DNA from: a virus
IMG/VR virus record: IMGVR_UViG_3300025127_000025
Location: 1 to 64,000 of that record
Strand: one strand, 5' to 3'
DNA length: 64,000 bases
Shown: positions 18,027 through 27,200 of the stretch, piece by piece
Position numbering within the stretch: the stretch's first letter is position 1
How the letters are laid out: each line of letters opens with the position of its first letter
Program-made: the position numbers and the translations under genes
Notes under the pieces: model-generated
The model's database searches: none
What the model was told of the DNA's origin: nothing
Seen by the model: only the letters and a program-made list of their open reading frames with translations

Positions 18027-18351
18027 GGAAATGGAAAGGCTTGTCTATGCCGAGTGGAAGAAGACACTCGATGCTGCACTAAGTAGTGGTGATGCCCAGC
18101 AAGAAATACAGAAAGCAGTAACAGAGGGTTCTGACTACAGGGAGGCTGTAGAAAGAACCGAGAGGGGTCTTGATGGTGATGACTTATCGTTCGAGAACGA
18201 GGCCTTATTGCAAGACAGGGTTAATCGAAGAATGATGACTGAATCTCCCATACTAATTGAGTATAAACTAAGAAACGAGGGGGGTGTCATCCTCCCTGAC
18301 CACGACGCCTATGACCGACAGAAGAAGAAGAAAGAGTTCATGGAGTTCTAA
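18019..18351 (+). CDS. Small charged neck-module protein
   Basis: A 110-residue protein. The best start is TTG 18019, which has GAGGTGAT five bases upstream and overlaps the end of the adaptor gene by 8 bases; ATG 18031 is an alternative. It is helical and very charged, with no recognisable motif. Small head-closure or neck proteins occupy this place in many tailed viruses. Confidence 0.65.
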   Translation: MSKEMERLVYAEWKKTLDAALSSGDAQQEIQKAVTEGSDYREAVERTERGLDGDDLSFENEALLQDRVNRRMMTESPILIEYKLRNEGGVILPDHDAYDRQKKKKEFMEF

Positions 18352-18353
18352 TC

Positions 18354-18803
18354 ATGGTAGCGACGTTCAAAGAAGGCATTGATGCTGTGGTTGACGTGCT
18401 CAGTGATAACTGGAGCAGGGGTAACACTGACAACTACAAGCCCGTTATTATTGACATAGCCGAGACCGGACCTGAGAGAGGCAAGCGTCTGGACTTGGAT
18501 AAGACTGACTTCTTACTCGTCTTTGAAACAGCGCACAACGAGGAGACCCCTGAGTTGCTGTATGACTTCGTAACGACTAGAATAAACATCACTGTAGATA
18601 TGCGAACCATGAGGAGTCGTGTGCATTTTCAAAAGATGGAGAACGAGTTGAGAAGATGCATTCATCTAAACAGAAAAGGCGACGGTGTCAACTTTGACAG
18701 ATTGGTGTACAAAACTCGCACGGATTTGTCAGATAGGAGTAAGAAACTCTTCAGAATGACCTTCCAGATAGAAGTTGTTATCTTTGCAGAGTTAATCCCA
18801 TGA
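18354..18803 (+). CDS. Tail-terminator-like protein
   Basis: A 149-residue alpha/beta protein beginning MVATFKEGID. The pattern of an N-terminal helix (GIDAVVDVLSDNW), central strands (DFLLVFETA, RINITVDMRT), a helix with RVHFQKMENELRRCI and a last strand (FRMTFQIEVVIFAEL) fits the tail terminator/tail-completion fold. It directly precedes the presumed tail tube gene, which is the usual place for a terminator. The call rests on pattern and position. Confidence 0.6.
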   Translation: MVATFKEGIDAVVDVLSDNWSRGNTDNYKPVIIDIAETGPERGKRLDLDKTDFLLVFETAHNEETPELLYDFVTTRINITVDMRTMRSRVHFQKMENELRRCIHLNRKGDGVNFDRLVYKTRTDLSDRSKKLFRMTFQIEVVIFAELIP

Positions 18804-18817
18804 GGTGAGAGGAAGCC

Positions 18818-20899
18818 ATGCCGTCGACAGTTTATCGTGGGGATTTGTCTGAAGTAACGTTCGGGCACGAGTCTGCAATACGCTTGGAGCACAACTACGC
18901 AGGCTCCTTCAAGTTCACTGCCTCCTTCGAAACTGGCGCCAATGCCTCTAACGCACCACATCAAGACTTAGTCAAAGATACTAGCGTAATCGTTCTCAGC
19001 GGCGGTGTTGCAGATACACCAGTAAACAGCGGTATACTTGAGTTTCCAAACGGCATGTTGGTCGGTAGCAAAGTCATTTTCTCGATAGCATCTGGGAGTT
19101 CCAACTTCTCACAGGACGATGACTACGGCAACAGCGGCAGAATGTTCACAATCATCAAGCAGGAAGTTGCCAATGACGCTAACAATGACAATGACGGTAA
19201 GACTGAGATTACGATAACACCAGCGTTGAAAACTGACCATAGCGCTGCTGACAAGGACTCTGAGTCGAACGATGTAATGACCATCCTACCATTCGCAACG
19301 CCCAACATCGATGTTGACATGGCTCATGCCGATGCTGCTAATGCATCTGCTGAGAGTGTTCTGACTGACCAATTCGTTGGACTGGTAAGCACAGTTTCCC
19401 TTCCTGAGACCAAAGTTGACCTGAAGAGGTATCATGTGGTGGGTCTTGGTCGTGATGTAGCAGTGCAGGTCCCCGGTAGGTTCACCAATGTGGGAGGCTC
19501 ATTCGATTGCAACATACACAACGGTAGGTGGTTTTACTACTGCTTAGGACAAGAAGTCGTAAATGCAGACAATGTGAGGCAACAGGGCCACGCGAGTGAT
19601 ACATATCAACTAGCAGCAGCAACCGAGGCTGGTACGTCATTCATTACCTTCGACAGTAGTGGTAGCACTAATCCTAGAATACCAGCGGATGGTGGTAGTG
19701 GTGCTGACTTGAAGATAGGAGACTACATCTTCATCGATGGTGCTAGTGACACGGTCGATAGAGTCGATGTGCAGACTTACAGGGACACTGGTGTTGGTGG
19801 AGATTTAGCAGCGGATGCATGGCCAGCAGTCAATGCTACCCAGATAATTGACAAAGCAATCAAGGAAGAGGTCAGAAGGATAGTGGCAATAAGCATGTCC
19901 GGTGGTGATGCGAAGGTCTGGTTGGATGACCCTCTTCACTACGCATATGACAATAATGCCAGAGTTTACTTCGCTAGATACCAGACAGACTCAAGCAATG
20001 GTAGTCCACACAGAAACAAAACCACTGGTGCCTTGTCCAATCCCGTCAATCACCTATTTTTCTCACGCACCACTGTTCCCTCATTTGCGATGGAAGTTAG
20101 CGTTAGAAGAAGGGATGCAGACAGCAATGCTGGTACATTTGACGGTGGTACTACGGATTCCAAGCAGTTAACTCGTGTCTTCAGGGGTTGTAAGGTCAAG
20201 GACTTCTCCCTAAACGCTGACACAGACGCTGCGCTACGCATGACTGTGAATTTCGACTCAGCACTGTGCTATACGGACACAGGTAGGTTGGAGTCGACCA
20301 ACCCCGGTGACAGGTACAACACACACAGGCTCTTCGAAGACACTGCTAACACTGAGGTGAAGAGAAAGCAATCAGGCATAGAGAAGGGTACACAGAAGCC
20401 ATTTATGTTCTACAACGGCAACATAAGTATGTTAGGCACTCAACTAGGACAAGTGGTGTCGTTCACTCTAAACGGTAAGACCGGAGTTCAGCAGTACTAC
20501 ACGATTGGTGCTGCCAACATAGGTAACGCTGCCACTGACCAAGTCCCATTTGCGGGAACACGTAACCCTACCTTGGCGGTTGAGGGTAAGACCGAGTATG
20601 ACTTGGAGATGGAGATAATCGTAGACGACCCCCTATTCTATCACAACATGCGAAGAGCAGTTGAGAACTTCGATGATACTGATGAGGCAGCACAGACAGA
20701 CTCCGACATGATACGCCTCTCATTCAACAAGGTCGTATCCAGTGGGACGGCAGAAAGCATTGACATACTCATTGATGACTACTACATTGTAGAGGCACCT
20801 CTACCGATACCAGAGGACAAAGGACCTCTAAGAGCAAAGTTGAAGATACTACCAAAGGCAATAAAGGTCATCGCAACAGATACCATCATCCATGCCTGA
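18818..20899 (+). CDS. Major tail tube protein, enlarged
   Basis: A 693-residue beta-rich protein, much longer than simple tail tube proteins. Residues ~195-250 (GLGRDVAVQVPGRFTNVGGSFDCNIHNGRWFYYCLG) look like the strand-helix start of a tube fold, and residues ~510-690, with DLEMEIIVDDPLFYHNMRRAVEN and SFNKVVSSGTAESIDILIDDYYI, look like its other half. The region between (~250-500) contains Gly/Ser/Asp-rich insertions, perhaps surface domains. It is followed by the tail chaperone pair and tape measure, which sets the tail-tube identity. There is no sheath gene nearby, so the tail is probably non-contractile. Confidence 0.72.
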   Translation: MPSTVYRGDLSEVTFGHESAIRLEHNYAGSFKFTASFETGANASNAPHQDLVKDTSVIVLSGGVADTPVNSGILEFPNGMLVGSKVIFSIASGSSNFSQDDDYGNSGRMFTIIKQEVANDANNDNDGKTEITITPALKTDHSAADKDSESNDVMTILPFATPNIDVDMAHADAANASAESVLTDQFVGLVSTVSLPETKVDLKRYHVVGLGRDVAVQVPGRFTNVGGSFDCNIHNGRWFYYCLGQEVVNADNVRQQGHASDTYQLAAATEAGTSFITFDSSGSTNPRIPADGGSGADLKIGDYIFIDGASDTVDRVDVQTYRDTGVGGDLAADAWPAVNATQIIDKAIKEEVRRIVAISMSGGDAKVWLDDPLHYAYDNNARVYFARYQTDSSNGSPHRNKTTGALSNPVNHLFFSRTTVPSFAMEVSVRRRDADSNAGTFDGGTTDSKQLTRVFRGCKVKDFSLNADTDAALRMTVNFDSALCYTDTGRLESTNPGDRYNTHRLFEDTANTEVKRKQSGIEKGTQKPFMFYNGNISMLGTQLGQVVSFTLNGKTGVQQYYTIGAANIGNAATDQVPFAGTRNPTLAVEGKTEYDLEMEIIVDDPLFYHNMRRAVENFDDTDEAAQTDSDMIRLSFNKVVSSGTAESIDILIDDYYIVEAPLPIPEDKGPLRAKLKILPKAIKVIATDTIIHA

Positions 20900-20907
20900 G
20901 GGATACC

Positions 20908-21657
20908 ATGCTACAGCCAAAACCGGTAAAGAGAGTTCAATACTACAGCAGGCATCCGCACAGCAAGTACGTCGATTGGTTGTTAGACATCAACGGGATT
21001 ACCGTGTACAAACAGGAATGGCACGACGGTCTGCTCAATCAATCTAGCAGAAGTTCGGTCGATGACATAGTGATGGAGAGGATAAGGAGTCGCCACATAG
21101 AGGAGGTTGTGGACGATACCCCTTCTTGGGTCGATGCTGCCTTCGATGTCCTGAGGGACAAAGTGTCAGATGTGGCAGAAGCCATAGAGGAGATGTTTGA
21201 AGAGGAGTTCATAGAGGAGATTGATGATGGTGTCCAGCCCGAACAAGAGGCAGAGGTTGAGGATACTGAGGAGAGAGTCGAGGAGATTGAGGAAGAGGAG
21301 GAGGAAGCAGAGATTGTGGAGGCTCCTCAAGAGGTTGTCGTTGAAGAGACCGTAATCGATGACAAGGACAATCCATTCGGGGGAGAGATAGACTACAACT
21401 CATTTACCGTGCGTGAATTACAGGCATTGTGCAAAAAGCGAGGAATAACCATTAGAGGCACTAAATCTGAGGTAGTGTTAAGACTCCGACACCATGACGC
21501 AGGTATAGTCGACCAACCGACCAAAGGCGAAACTGACGTCCCCTTGCAAGAGGCTACTGATGTAACGCCGGATGCCCCCTCGCAAGAGGCTGCAACCGAG
21601 GATGTGACACAATATGACGATAGTAGACAAGAATCACCTAATTACGAGGAAGAGTGA
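20908..21657 (+). CDS. SAP-domain protein with long acidic region, tail module
   Basis: A 249-residue protein. Residues 1-65 form a conserved-looking N-terminal domain (VQYYSRHPHSKYVDWLL and TVYKQEWHDGLLNQSS). Residues ~85-155 are extremely acidic, with long Glu runs. Residues ~168-200 form a clear SAP domain, YNSFTVRELQALCKKRGI followed by GTKSEVVLRLRHHD, a DNA/nucleoprotein-binding helix-extended loop-helix. The end is acidic and Gln/Pro-rich. It sits between the tail tube and tail chaperone genes and overlaps the latter by 44 bases. A SAP domain in this place is unexpected; it may act as a protein adaptor in assembly. Confidence 0.78.
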   Translation: MLQPKPVKRVQYYSRHPHSKYVDWLLDINGITVYKQEWHDGLLNQSSRSSVDDIVMERIRSRHIEEVVDDTPSWVDAAFDVLRDKVSDVAEAIEEMFEEEFIEEIDDGVQPEQEAEVEDTEERVEEIEEEEEEAEIVEAPQEVVVEETVIDDKDNPFGGEIDYNSFTVRELQALCKKRGITIRGTKSEVVLRLRHHDAGIVDQPTKGETDVPLQEATDVTPDAPSQEAATEDVTQYDDSRQESPNYEEE

Positions 21658-21976
21658 ACAAAGGCACGAAATCAGTGCAGACCGCGATAACCCAGATATG
21701 AAGATGGAAGTCTGGGTAAGAGACATTACGTTTTTTGACGTTCAGAAAGCAGCCCAAAGCATGTTCTCCATGCAGGGTAATGATGTGTCTTTGAATTTAG
21801 ATGGATACTGGCGTTACGCATTCTCAGAGTGGGTTGTTAGAACAAACCCCGACTTAACTGTGGACGACATGATGAACCTGAATGCATATGTCGGTCAGCA
21901 GATAGCATCATTACTACCTAAGCCAGATGAGTTGGCGGAGGCAATGCAAGGGGGTTTTACGAAGGCGAACAGTTGA
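21614..21976 (+). CDS. Tail assembly chaperone, short (G-like) product
   Basis: A 120-residue protein with ATG 21614 inside the end of the SAP gene; ATG 21698 is an alternative start. It contains MKMEVWVRDITFFDVQKAAQS and GYWRYAFSEWVVRTNPDL, a helical pattern like short tail assembly chaperones. It lies between tail tube and tape measure. The frame ends six codons after an in-frame GGGTTTT slippery heptamer. A -1 shift there continues straight into the next frame, giving a 211-residue fusion, as in the lambda G/GT system. The homology is by position and architecture. Confidence 0.75.
   Translation: MTIVDKNHLITRKSEQRHEISADRDNPDMKMEVWVRDITFFDVQKAAQSMFSMQGNDVSLNLDGYWRYAFSEWVVRTNPDLTVDDMMNLNAYVGQQIASLLPKPDELAEAMQGGFTKANS
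21952..21958 (+). promoter_or_regulatory. Candidate -1 programmed frameshift site GGGTTTT
   Basis: The heptamer G GGT TTT matches the X XXY YYZ slippery pattern in the frame of the short tail chaperone. After slipping, Phe re-pairs exactly on TTT and Gly re-pairs at two of three positions. The -1 frame then reads Y-E-G-E-Q-L-K-V-R without a stop into the 22248-ending frame. A G-run extends to GGGGGTTTT. No stimulatory structure was assessed. Confidence 0.7.
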
Positions 21977-22248
21977 AAGTTCGGCAGTTTCTAAAGAAGA
22001 GAAGAATAGAATCTTCAGAAGATTTAGAAATGCAGATGCAACTGTTCGCCTATATCGTGGCGAAACATTACAGCATATCACTATACGAGGTCTACAACAT
22101 GAGCGAGCCAATCTTCAGACAGTCCCTATCTTGGGCTCTTGCAATTAATGAAGAAGAGAGGCTAGAGCAAAAGAAACAGAAGGTTTCAGAGAGCGATGAT
22201 ACTGTCGAGTTTGACTACACATTCCTTGAGATGGAGGAGGACTTCTAA
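21958..22248 (+). CDS. Tail assembly chaperone, T extension reached by -1 frameshift
   Basis: The T part of the proposed GT fusion: 96 residues from the shift point, or 91 from TTG 21973. It contains LKKRRIESSEDLEMQMQLFAYI and YEVYNMSEPIFRQSLSWALAIN, helical and acidic toward the end (EEDF). There is no ATG or GTG near the start and no clear Shine-Dalgarno site. The TTG overlaps the previous stop as TTGA, so coupled initiation is the alternative to frameshifting. The last base pair overlaps the tape measure ATG. In lambda the T part binds the tape measure and tail tube. Confidence 0.75.
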   Translation, partial: YEGEQLKVRQFLKKRRIESSEDLEMQMQLFAYIVAKHYSISLYEVYNMSEPIFRQSLSWALAINEEERLEQKKQKVSESDDTVEFDYTFLEMEEDF

Positions 22249-23105
22249 TGGCAGTTGGACTACAGGCTGCCTTACTCACTCTCAATGCTATGCAGGGTGT
22301 TCTACAAACGATTAGCGCAGGTATGAGCGTAATAGGTGGTGCAGCATCAAAAATAGGTCAAGCATTAGGCAAGGCGTTTGCCTTTGCCAAGGACAAGGCA
22401 GTTGATGCGTTTGATTTCATAAAAGAAGCATTTGAGCCTCTGACCAACGCAATCGTATCAATATGGAATTCGGTGGTTATGCCGATATGGGACTTCATGA
22501 AGAACGGCATGATGTTCTGGCTCAATATCTTCACTGGTGAATGGGGCAAAGCGCTAGAGAATGCCAAGACGGCATGGAATATGACATTTGGTAATCTATT
22601 TGAAGGTCTGATGACTGGTGCTAAAATCGCATTTGATGGCCTCGGGGCTCTATGGAGTATCGCCACACGTGCTATGTCCACTGTTTGGGATTTTACCATT
22701 GGAGCATTATTTGACGGCATGGAATATGCTGCAAACGCTGTATTTGGTGCGATTGGCAGTGCATGGGACTCAATCACCGGCATGATGAAGACCATCTACG
22801 ACAACACGCTTGGAGCGATGTTTGATGCGATTGGTGGTGCGTTAAGGGGCATATTCGATTTCGGTAAATCAGTCGTAGGCGGCATAGGTGATGCACTAGG
22901 CTTCGGTGGTGGCGGTGGTGGCGGCACTACCGTAGGCACAGCCGTATCAGGCGGTGTGTCGTATAACTTCGAGATGACATTCAACCTTGGTGGTATCACC
23001 GACGCTACCGACAAGAGGGAGTTGGCTAGGGAGATTGGTGACTTGATACAACAAGAACTTGCACGCAGTGTTGGTGGGGGAACAATGAGTGGGAGGTATG
23101 GTTGA
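22248..23105 (+). CDS. Tape measure protein, unusually short
   Basis: A 285-residue Ala/Gly/Phe/Trp-rich, helical protein with the spaced aromatic pattern of tape measures (IWDFMKNG, VWDFTIGALFDGM, IYDNTLGAMFDAI repeats), hydrophobic segments at residues ~20-40 and ~185-225, and a Gly-rich linker followed by a C-terminal helical piece. It sets tail length and may be ejected with DNA. At roughly 0.15 nm per residue it would span about 43 nm, far less than in typical siphoviruses. It follows the chaperone pair, and its TGA overlaps the next ATG as TGATG. Confidence 0.78.
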   Translation: MAVGLQAALLTLNAMQGVLQTISAGMSVIGGAASKIGQALGKAFAFAKDKAVDAFDFIKEAFEPLTNAIVSIWNSVVMPIWDFMKNGMMFWLNIFTGEWGKALENAKTAWNMTFGNLFEGLMTGAKIAFDGLGALWSIATRAMSTVWDFTIGALFDGMEYAANAVFGAIGSAWDSITGMMKTIYDNTLGAMFDAIGGALRGIFDFGKSVVGGIGDALGFGGGGGGGTTVGTAVSGGVSYNFEMTFNLGGITDATDKRELAREIGDLIQQELARSVGGGTMSGRYG

Positions 23106-24274
23106 TGGCAAAGGCCGTTCCCATCAGATTGGTTCAAGAGAATGGAAGGCTCATTGAGTTAGACGCTACTAGCATGGTTCTAAGCACGACAAGGAAAGTC
23201 GGTGGCTCAGCATTGCCTTGGACCGGTAGCAGAAGAATAGGAATGGACTGGAACATAAACAAGGCCTTCATCAACATTCAAGGCGTAATCAGCGATGATA
23301 GGGATGGTACACCAGAGGCAGCACATTCTGCGACCATAGACTTTGGACATCGGATAAGTGACAGAAGCGGAACTCAAACCGCTGTGGCTGAATCTTGGGC
23401 CTCGTCTGATAATCTAACACAATTACTCGGTCGAGTGCTTAGACTACAGTCCAAGACAGCATCACAGATTAGTGAATTCGATTTGATACCATTCACAAAC
23501 ACCGCTAGTGCTGGTGGTACTGCGTATTCATCCAATGGTGGCGTTGGTAGCACACCCACGGTGCTAGTGAACACCAGTGATGCGACACCTGAGCAGATTG
23601 CCACGGGTGTCGCCGCATACATCAACGCACAACTCTCATCCAAGTACACCGCTACGGTCCCCACGAACGCTGGTAAGAAGGCAACCTCTAGTGGTGCGTT
23701 GTCTGATGCAAGCACGCTTGTGAGTATCACAATGGCCACTGTTGGACTCTTCACCAATGCCATAATCACTACACCTGATTTTCATTTTGCGACAAGAGCA
23801 GGTGCTTATTTCGTGTCTCCCATAATAGTCAAGTTCTCGGGTGGGTCTGACAAGACGATAAAATCAGCAGGTGACAAGGTACAGGACCTCTACGGTGTAA
23901 TCAACAACAGTTCTAGGAGAGGTAAATACCTCTCTCAAGTTGCTGTCAAGGAAAGCAAGAGAAAAGCCAGAGACAGAAACGACCTGAGGGACTACATTGT
24001 TGGCATACAGATACCGTACAACTCCACGATAAAGGCAGAGAACGGTGAGTTGTATGTCGCGCGTAACTTCTTCATGCCCACTGGTTTCTACTACGGCAAA
24101 GAAAAGACATCGGAGGGCAATGACCATCCTGCAAGCGTCGAGATGGATTTGAAGGATGAGCGCAAGGGTATCCAAGGAGCGGTGCAGAAACTCGACATCA
24201 CGTATGATGCGGGTGAGTCTGTGTACTCGTTCAACTTGATATTCGCGCCAATAGACAACATGATACTATCTTGA
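23105..24274 (+). CDS. Distal tail-like (baseplate) protein
   Basis: A 389-residue protein; I use ATG 23105, overlapping the previous stop, rather than the in-frame TTG 23102. The N-terminal ~110 residues (RLVQENGRLIELDATSM, then WNINKAFINIQGVISDD) and the last ~130 residues have the feel of a Dit-like N-domain. Residues ~125-230 form a Ser/Thr-rich insertion with ATPEQIATGVAAYINAQL, a beta domain seen in other tail proteins here. It precedes the giant tail protein. Dit identity is by position and general pattern. Confidence 0.6.
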   Translation: MAKAVPIRLVQENGRLIELDATSMVLSTTRKVGGSALPWTGSRRIGMDWNINKAFINIQGVISDDRDGTPEAAHSATIDFGHRISDRSGTQTAVAESWASSDNLTQLLGRVLRLQSKTASQISEFDLIPFTNTASAGGTAYSSNGGVGSTPTVLVNTSDATPEQIATGVAAYINAQLSSKYTATVPTNAGKKATSSGALSDASTLVSITMATVGLFTNAIITTPDFHFATRAGAYFVSPIIVKFSGGSDKTIKSAGDKVQDLYGVINNSSRRGKYLSQVAVKESKRKARDRNDLRDYIVGIQIPYNSTIKAENGELYVARNFFMPTGFYYGKEKTSEGNDHPASVEMDLKDERKGIQGAVQKLDITYDAGESVYSFNLIFAPIDNMILS

Positions 24275-24287
24275 TGGGGGAGAATTA

Positions 24288-27200
24288 GTGACAGTCATTA
24301 CCCGTAAGAACCATGCGATGTTCTTCAACGGTATCACTGACAGCATCGTGGTGCCTGAGGGTGCCTTCTCCACGCTGGGTGAGAAAACAACCCAAGACAC
24401 CTACGATGTCAGGAACATCCTCTCACCTGACGCCCCCCTCTCATATAGGTCACAAGGGGCTACGTCTGGGGCTTTCAACGGGTATATCACAATCGAGGCG
24501 TGGGTCATACCGGACTGCGGTGGTACAATCATCGAGAAGGAGGGGCAGTTCAGGCTATCGCTAGGGAACGTAGACACACCCGGTCCTGCGGTGTTCGTAG
24601 CGCACCTCACAGGAGACCAAGGAGACACAACTGTCACACTGACTACGGCAAACGAAGAGTCTAACAGATACGAGGGAACCGTCTATCCCCACATAGAGTA
24701 TCAAGGAGTGCAGGATTCGTACAACAGATTCGTCAGTGGTAGTGATGACGCTACTGACTTGAACAGAAATCACAGACCACTCATTCACGTGGTAGCAGCA
24801 GTTAGACCATCAGCGGTGGAGTTGTATGTCAATGGGGCCATGGTAGCGTCAAAGTCAACAAAGGACAAGGGACTGACACTCAGGTCATCGTCTCATCGTA
24901 CATTCATCGGTGGTGAGGGTGGTCGTTTCCGTGGCACTATGGAGGGTATACACCTCAGTGCTGCTTTCAGCCCAACCATGGTTGATGGCAATGGTCCCTA
25001 CTTGGATGCTGAGACTCTGCTGTTGTATAGATTTGAAGAGCCAATATCACCAATAGAGGGTGTGTTTACATTCTCCTCGATAGCAAACAACAGCACCACC
25101 ATGGATGGGGTTAGTGTTACAATCTCCCAAATCAGCATGTCCAGCACAGATGCCACAACGTTGGCAAAGAGTCTGACTGGTCTATCCACAGTCTCCGGTA
25201 ACTACGTGTTTTCTAAGGACTCCACCGGTGTGCACAAGTACTCTAGTGGTGACTACAAAGTTCTAGACTATCAGTCCGGCTCTCTATCCACACACGCTAT
25301 CTCCCATACGCCCTACAACCTCCTAATCAACCCGGATGGGATTGACCCTGATACCAAAGCGCCTAACAGCAAACCACCTGAGAGAGTTAGGCTACACAGC
25401 ATAAACGTCGATACAGGCAACCTACTTGTGTCCAGCATACACCTAGACTTCGCCTCTTCAACCAACGGCATGATACCTGCTTTACATACTAGGAGCACTG
25501 GAGTGGACAACCACTTCGTTGTAGTGAGTTCCGACCTTCTCCTAGACTCAGCGACTGGTAATCCCTACCAACCTCCACACTTCACATCTCAGATTATTGA
25601 TAGGACAGGGCAGATGGTGATTGACGAGAGTGAGTTCCAGAATCATGGTTTTGTCTATTCATCCGCCATGGCCACCACATCCTCTGACTCCAACAACCCT
25701 TTTGCAGTCACTTGGCCGACAACGGTCGATGAGGCGTATCAGATAGGCCATAGTGGGAGGCATACCAAGAACCATGTCGAGGGCCATTGCTACCTGAGAA
25801 TGCTACCTAAGTCCTCTGAGGAGATAATAGACCAGAGGGCCGATGGGTCTGCTGATGTCATAGAAATTATCTATGACGAAGTGCAAACGGGCATACACAA
25901 CAGAGTCTCGATGAACAGCGTTGTCGACGTGTATCGTGAGTTCGGTAACATGGAGGTCGTCAACGTAGTTGATTCCAGCACTGTGACTGTGGCATTCAAT
26001 TCATACAACAACACCACTAGCCCGCCCGCTGGTAAAAGAAAACTCATAGCGATTGGCGGTCCTAGTTTTGATTACACACCCTTCGCTTTGAAAGGGCCCA
26101 TACCACCTTTCCAAGTATACGACTCAGACGATGCTCAGACGCACATCAGCGATGACATACGCAAGTATCACGTTAAGCCATCAAAAGAGAGTAGGGTCGC
26201 TATACTACACGTACCGAGGCTTACGCAACTAACACCAACCCTAGCACCCTTTGTTGAGATACACTACAACGCAATCGACCTAACTGGCGCGAGCATGAGT
26301 GGCACAGTGCAACCCTTGCTCATGGTGGAGAAGACGGTTCCGTCCTCCGATACTCTAGTCTCCGGTAGCGAGTATGTCTACGACGCCATCATCAACTCAA
26401 TCGCATCAGGGCATACGCTGTTCGCACCCGGCGGTTATATCGATGTAGATACAGAGGAGATAAACGTAGGCGATGAACTGCTATATGACCACAGCCTCGT
26501 AGGTGATACCTCAGAGGGCTTCTCCTCCGATGACGAGGTCGATGAGTCTCTCACACCAGCCAACTACACACCAAGGAACAACTCAGACTCCATACAGAAC
26601 CAGACTCCCGGTGTCATACTTGAGTCAACCAGCACCACTGGTGACCATGACTCAGTGTTTCACAGGCTGTATTTGAATCAAGTCAAGAACACAAAAATCA
26701 TGGCAGACAAGGGCAGTTACGATAGACTAGAGCCTGATGTGACACCCAACAGCCCTGCTGCTGGTCAGTTTGACACAGGCACTGTGACCTCTGCGACCCC
26801 GATATACGAGATGTACGACGTTATTGACAATTTCACAGTGACTGGCAACAACTCCGCTGACATGCGCATCATACTGCAACCGACCGATAGAAGACGCAGT
26901 ATGCTCCTCTCTAATGTGAATATCAGCGGTGTCCTCAATCGTGTGTCTATACTCTACATGATGAGTCGTGCTAAGGTAAGAAGCATCGATGAGACTGTAG
27001 GCGAGCAAGGCGGTATAGAGGGTATTAGGTGTGTCGGAGTTGCAGACTCCATCGTATCAAGGAGAATAGACTTCACAGGGAAGGGGAGTCCAGATTCTCA
27101 CATTGTCAAGGAGATAGAGCCTAATGCGCCTGTGGTTACGGTGAGTCTAGGTGGTCCGGGTCAAGGTGCCATGGACACCAGACCTGTGTTTCAGAAGAGC

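Noticed and set aside
18818-20899. Contractile tail sheath
   Set aside because: No sheath-like protein precedes the tube, and the pattern fits an enlarged tube protein; no baseplate wedge genes were recognised.
21614-21657. Frameshift fusing the SAP protein to the tail chaperone
   Set aside because: The relative phase would need a +1 shift, no slippery sequence is seen, and an ATG exists for the downstream frame.
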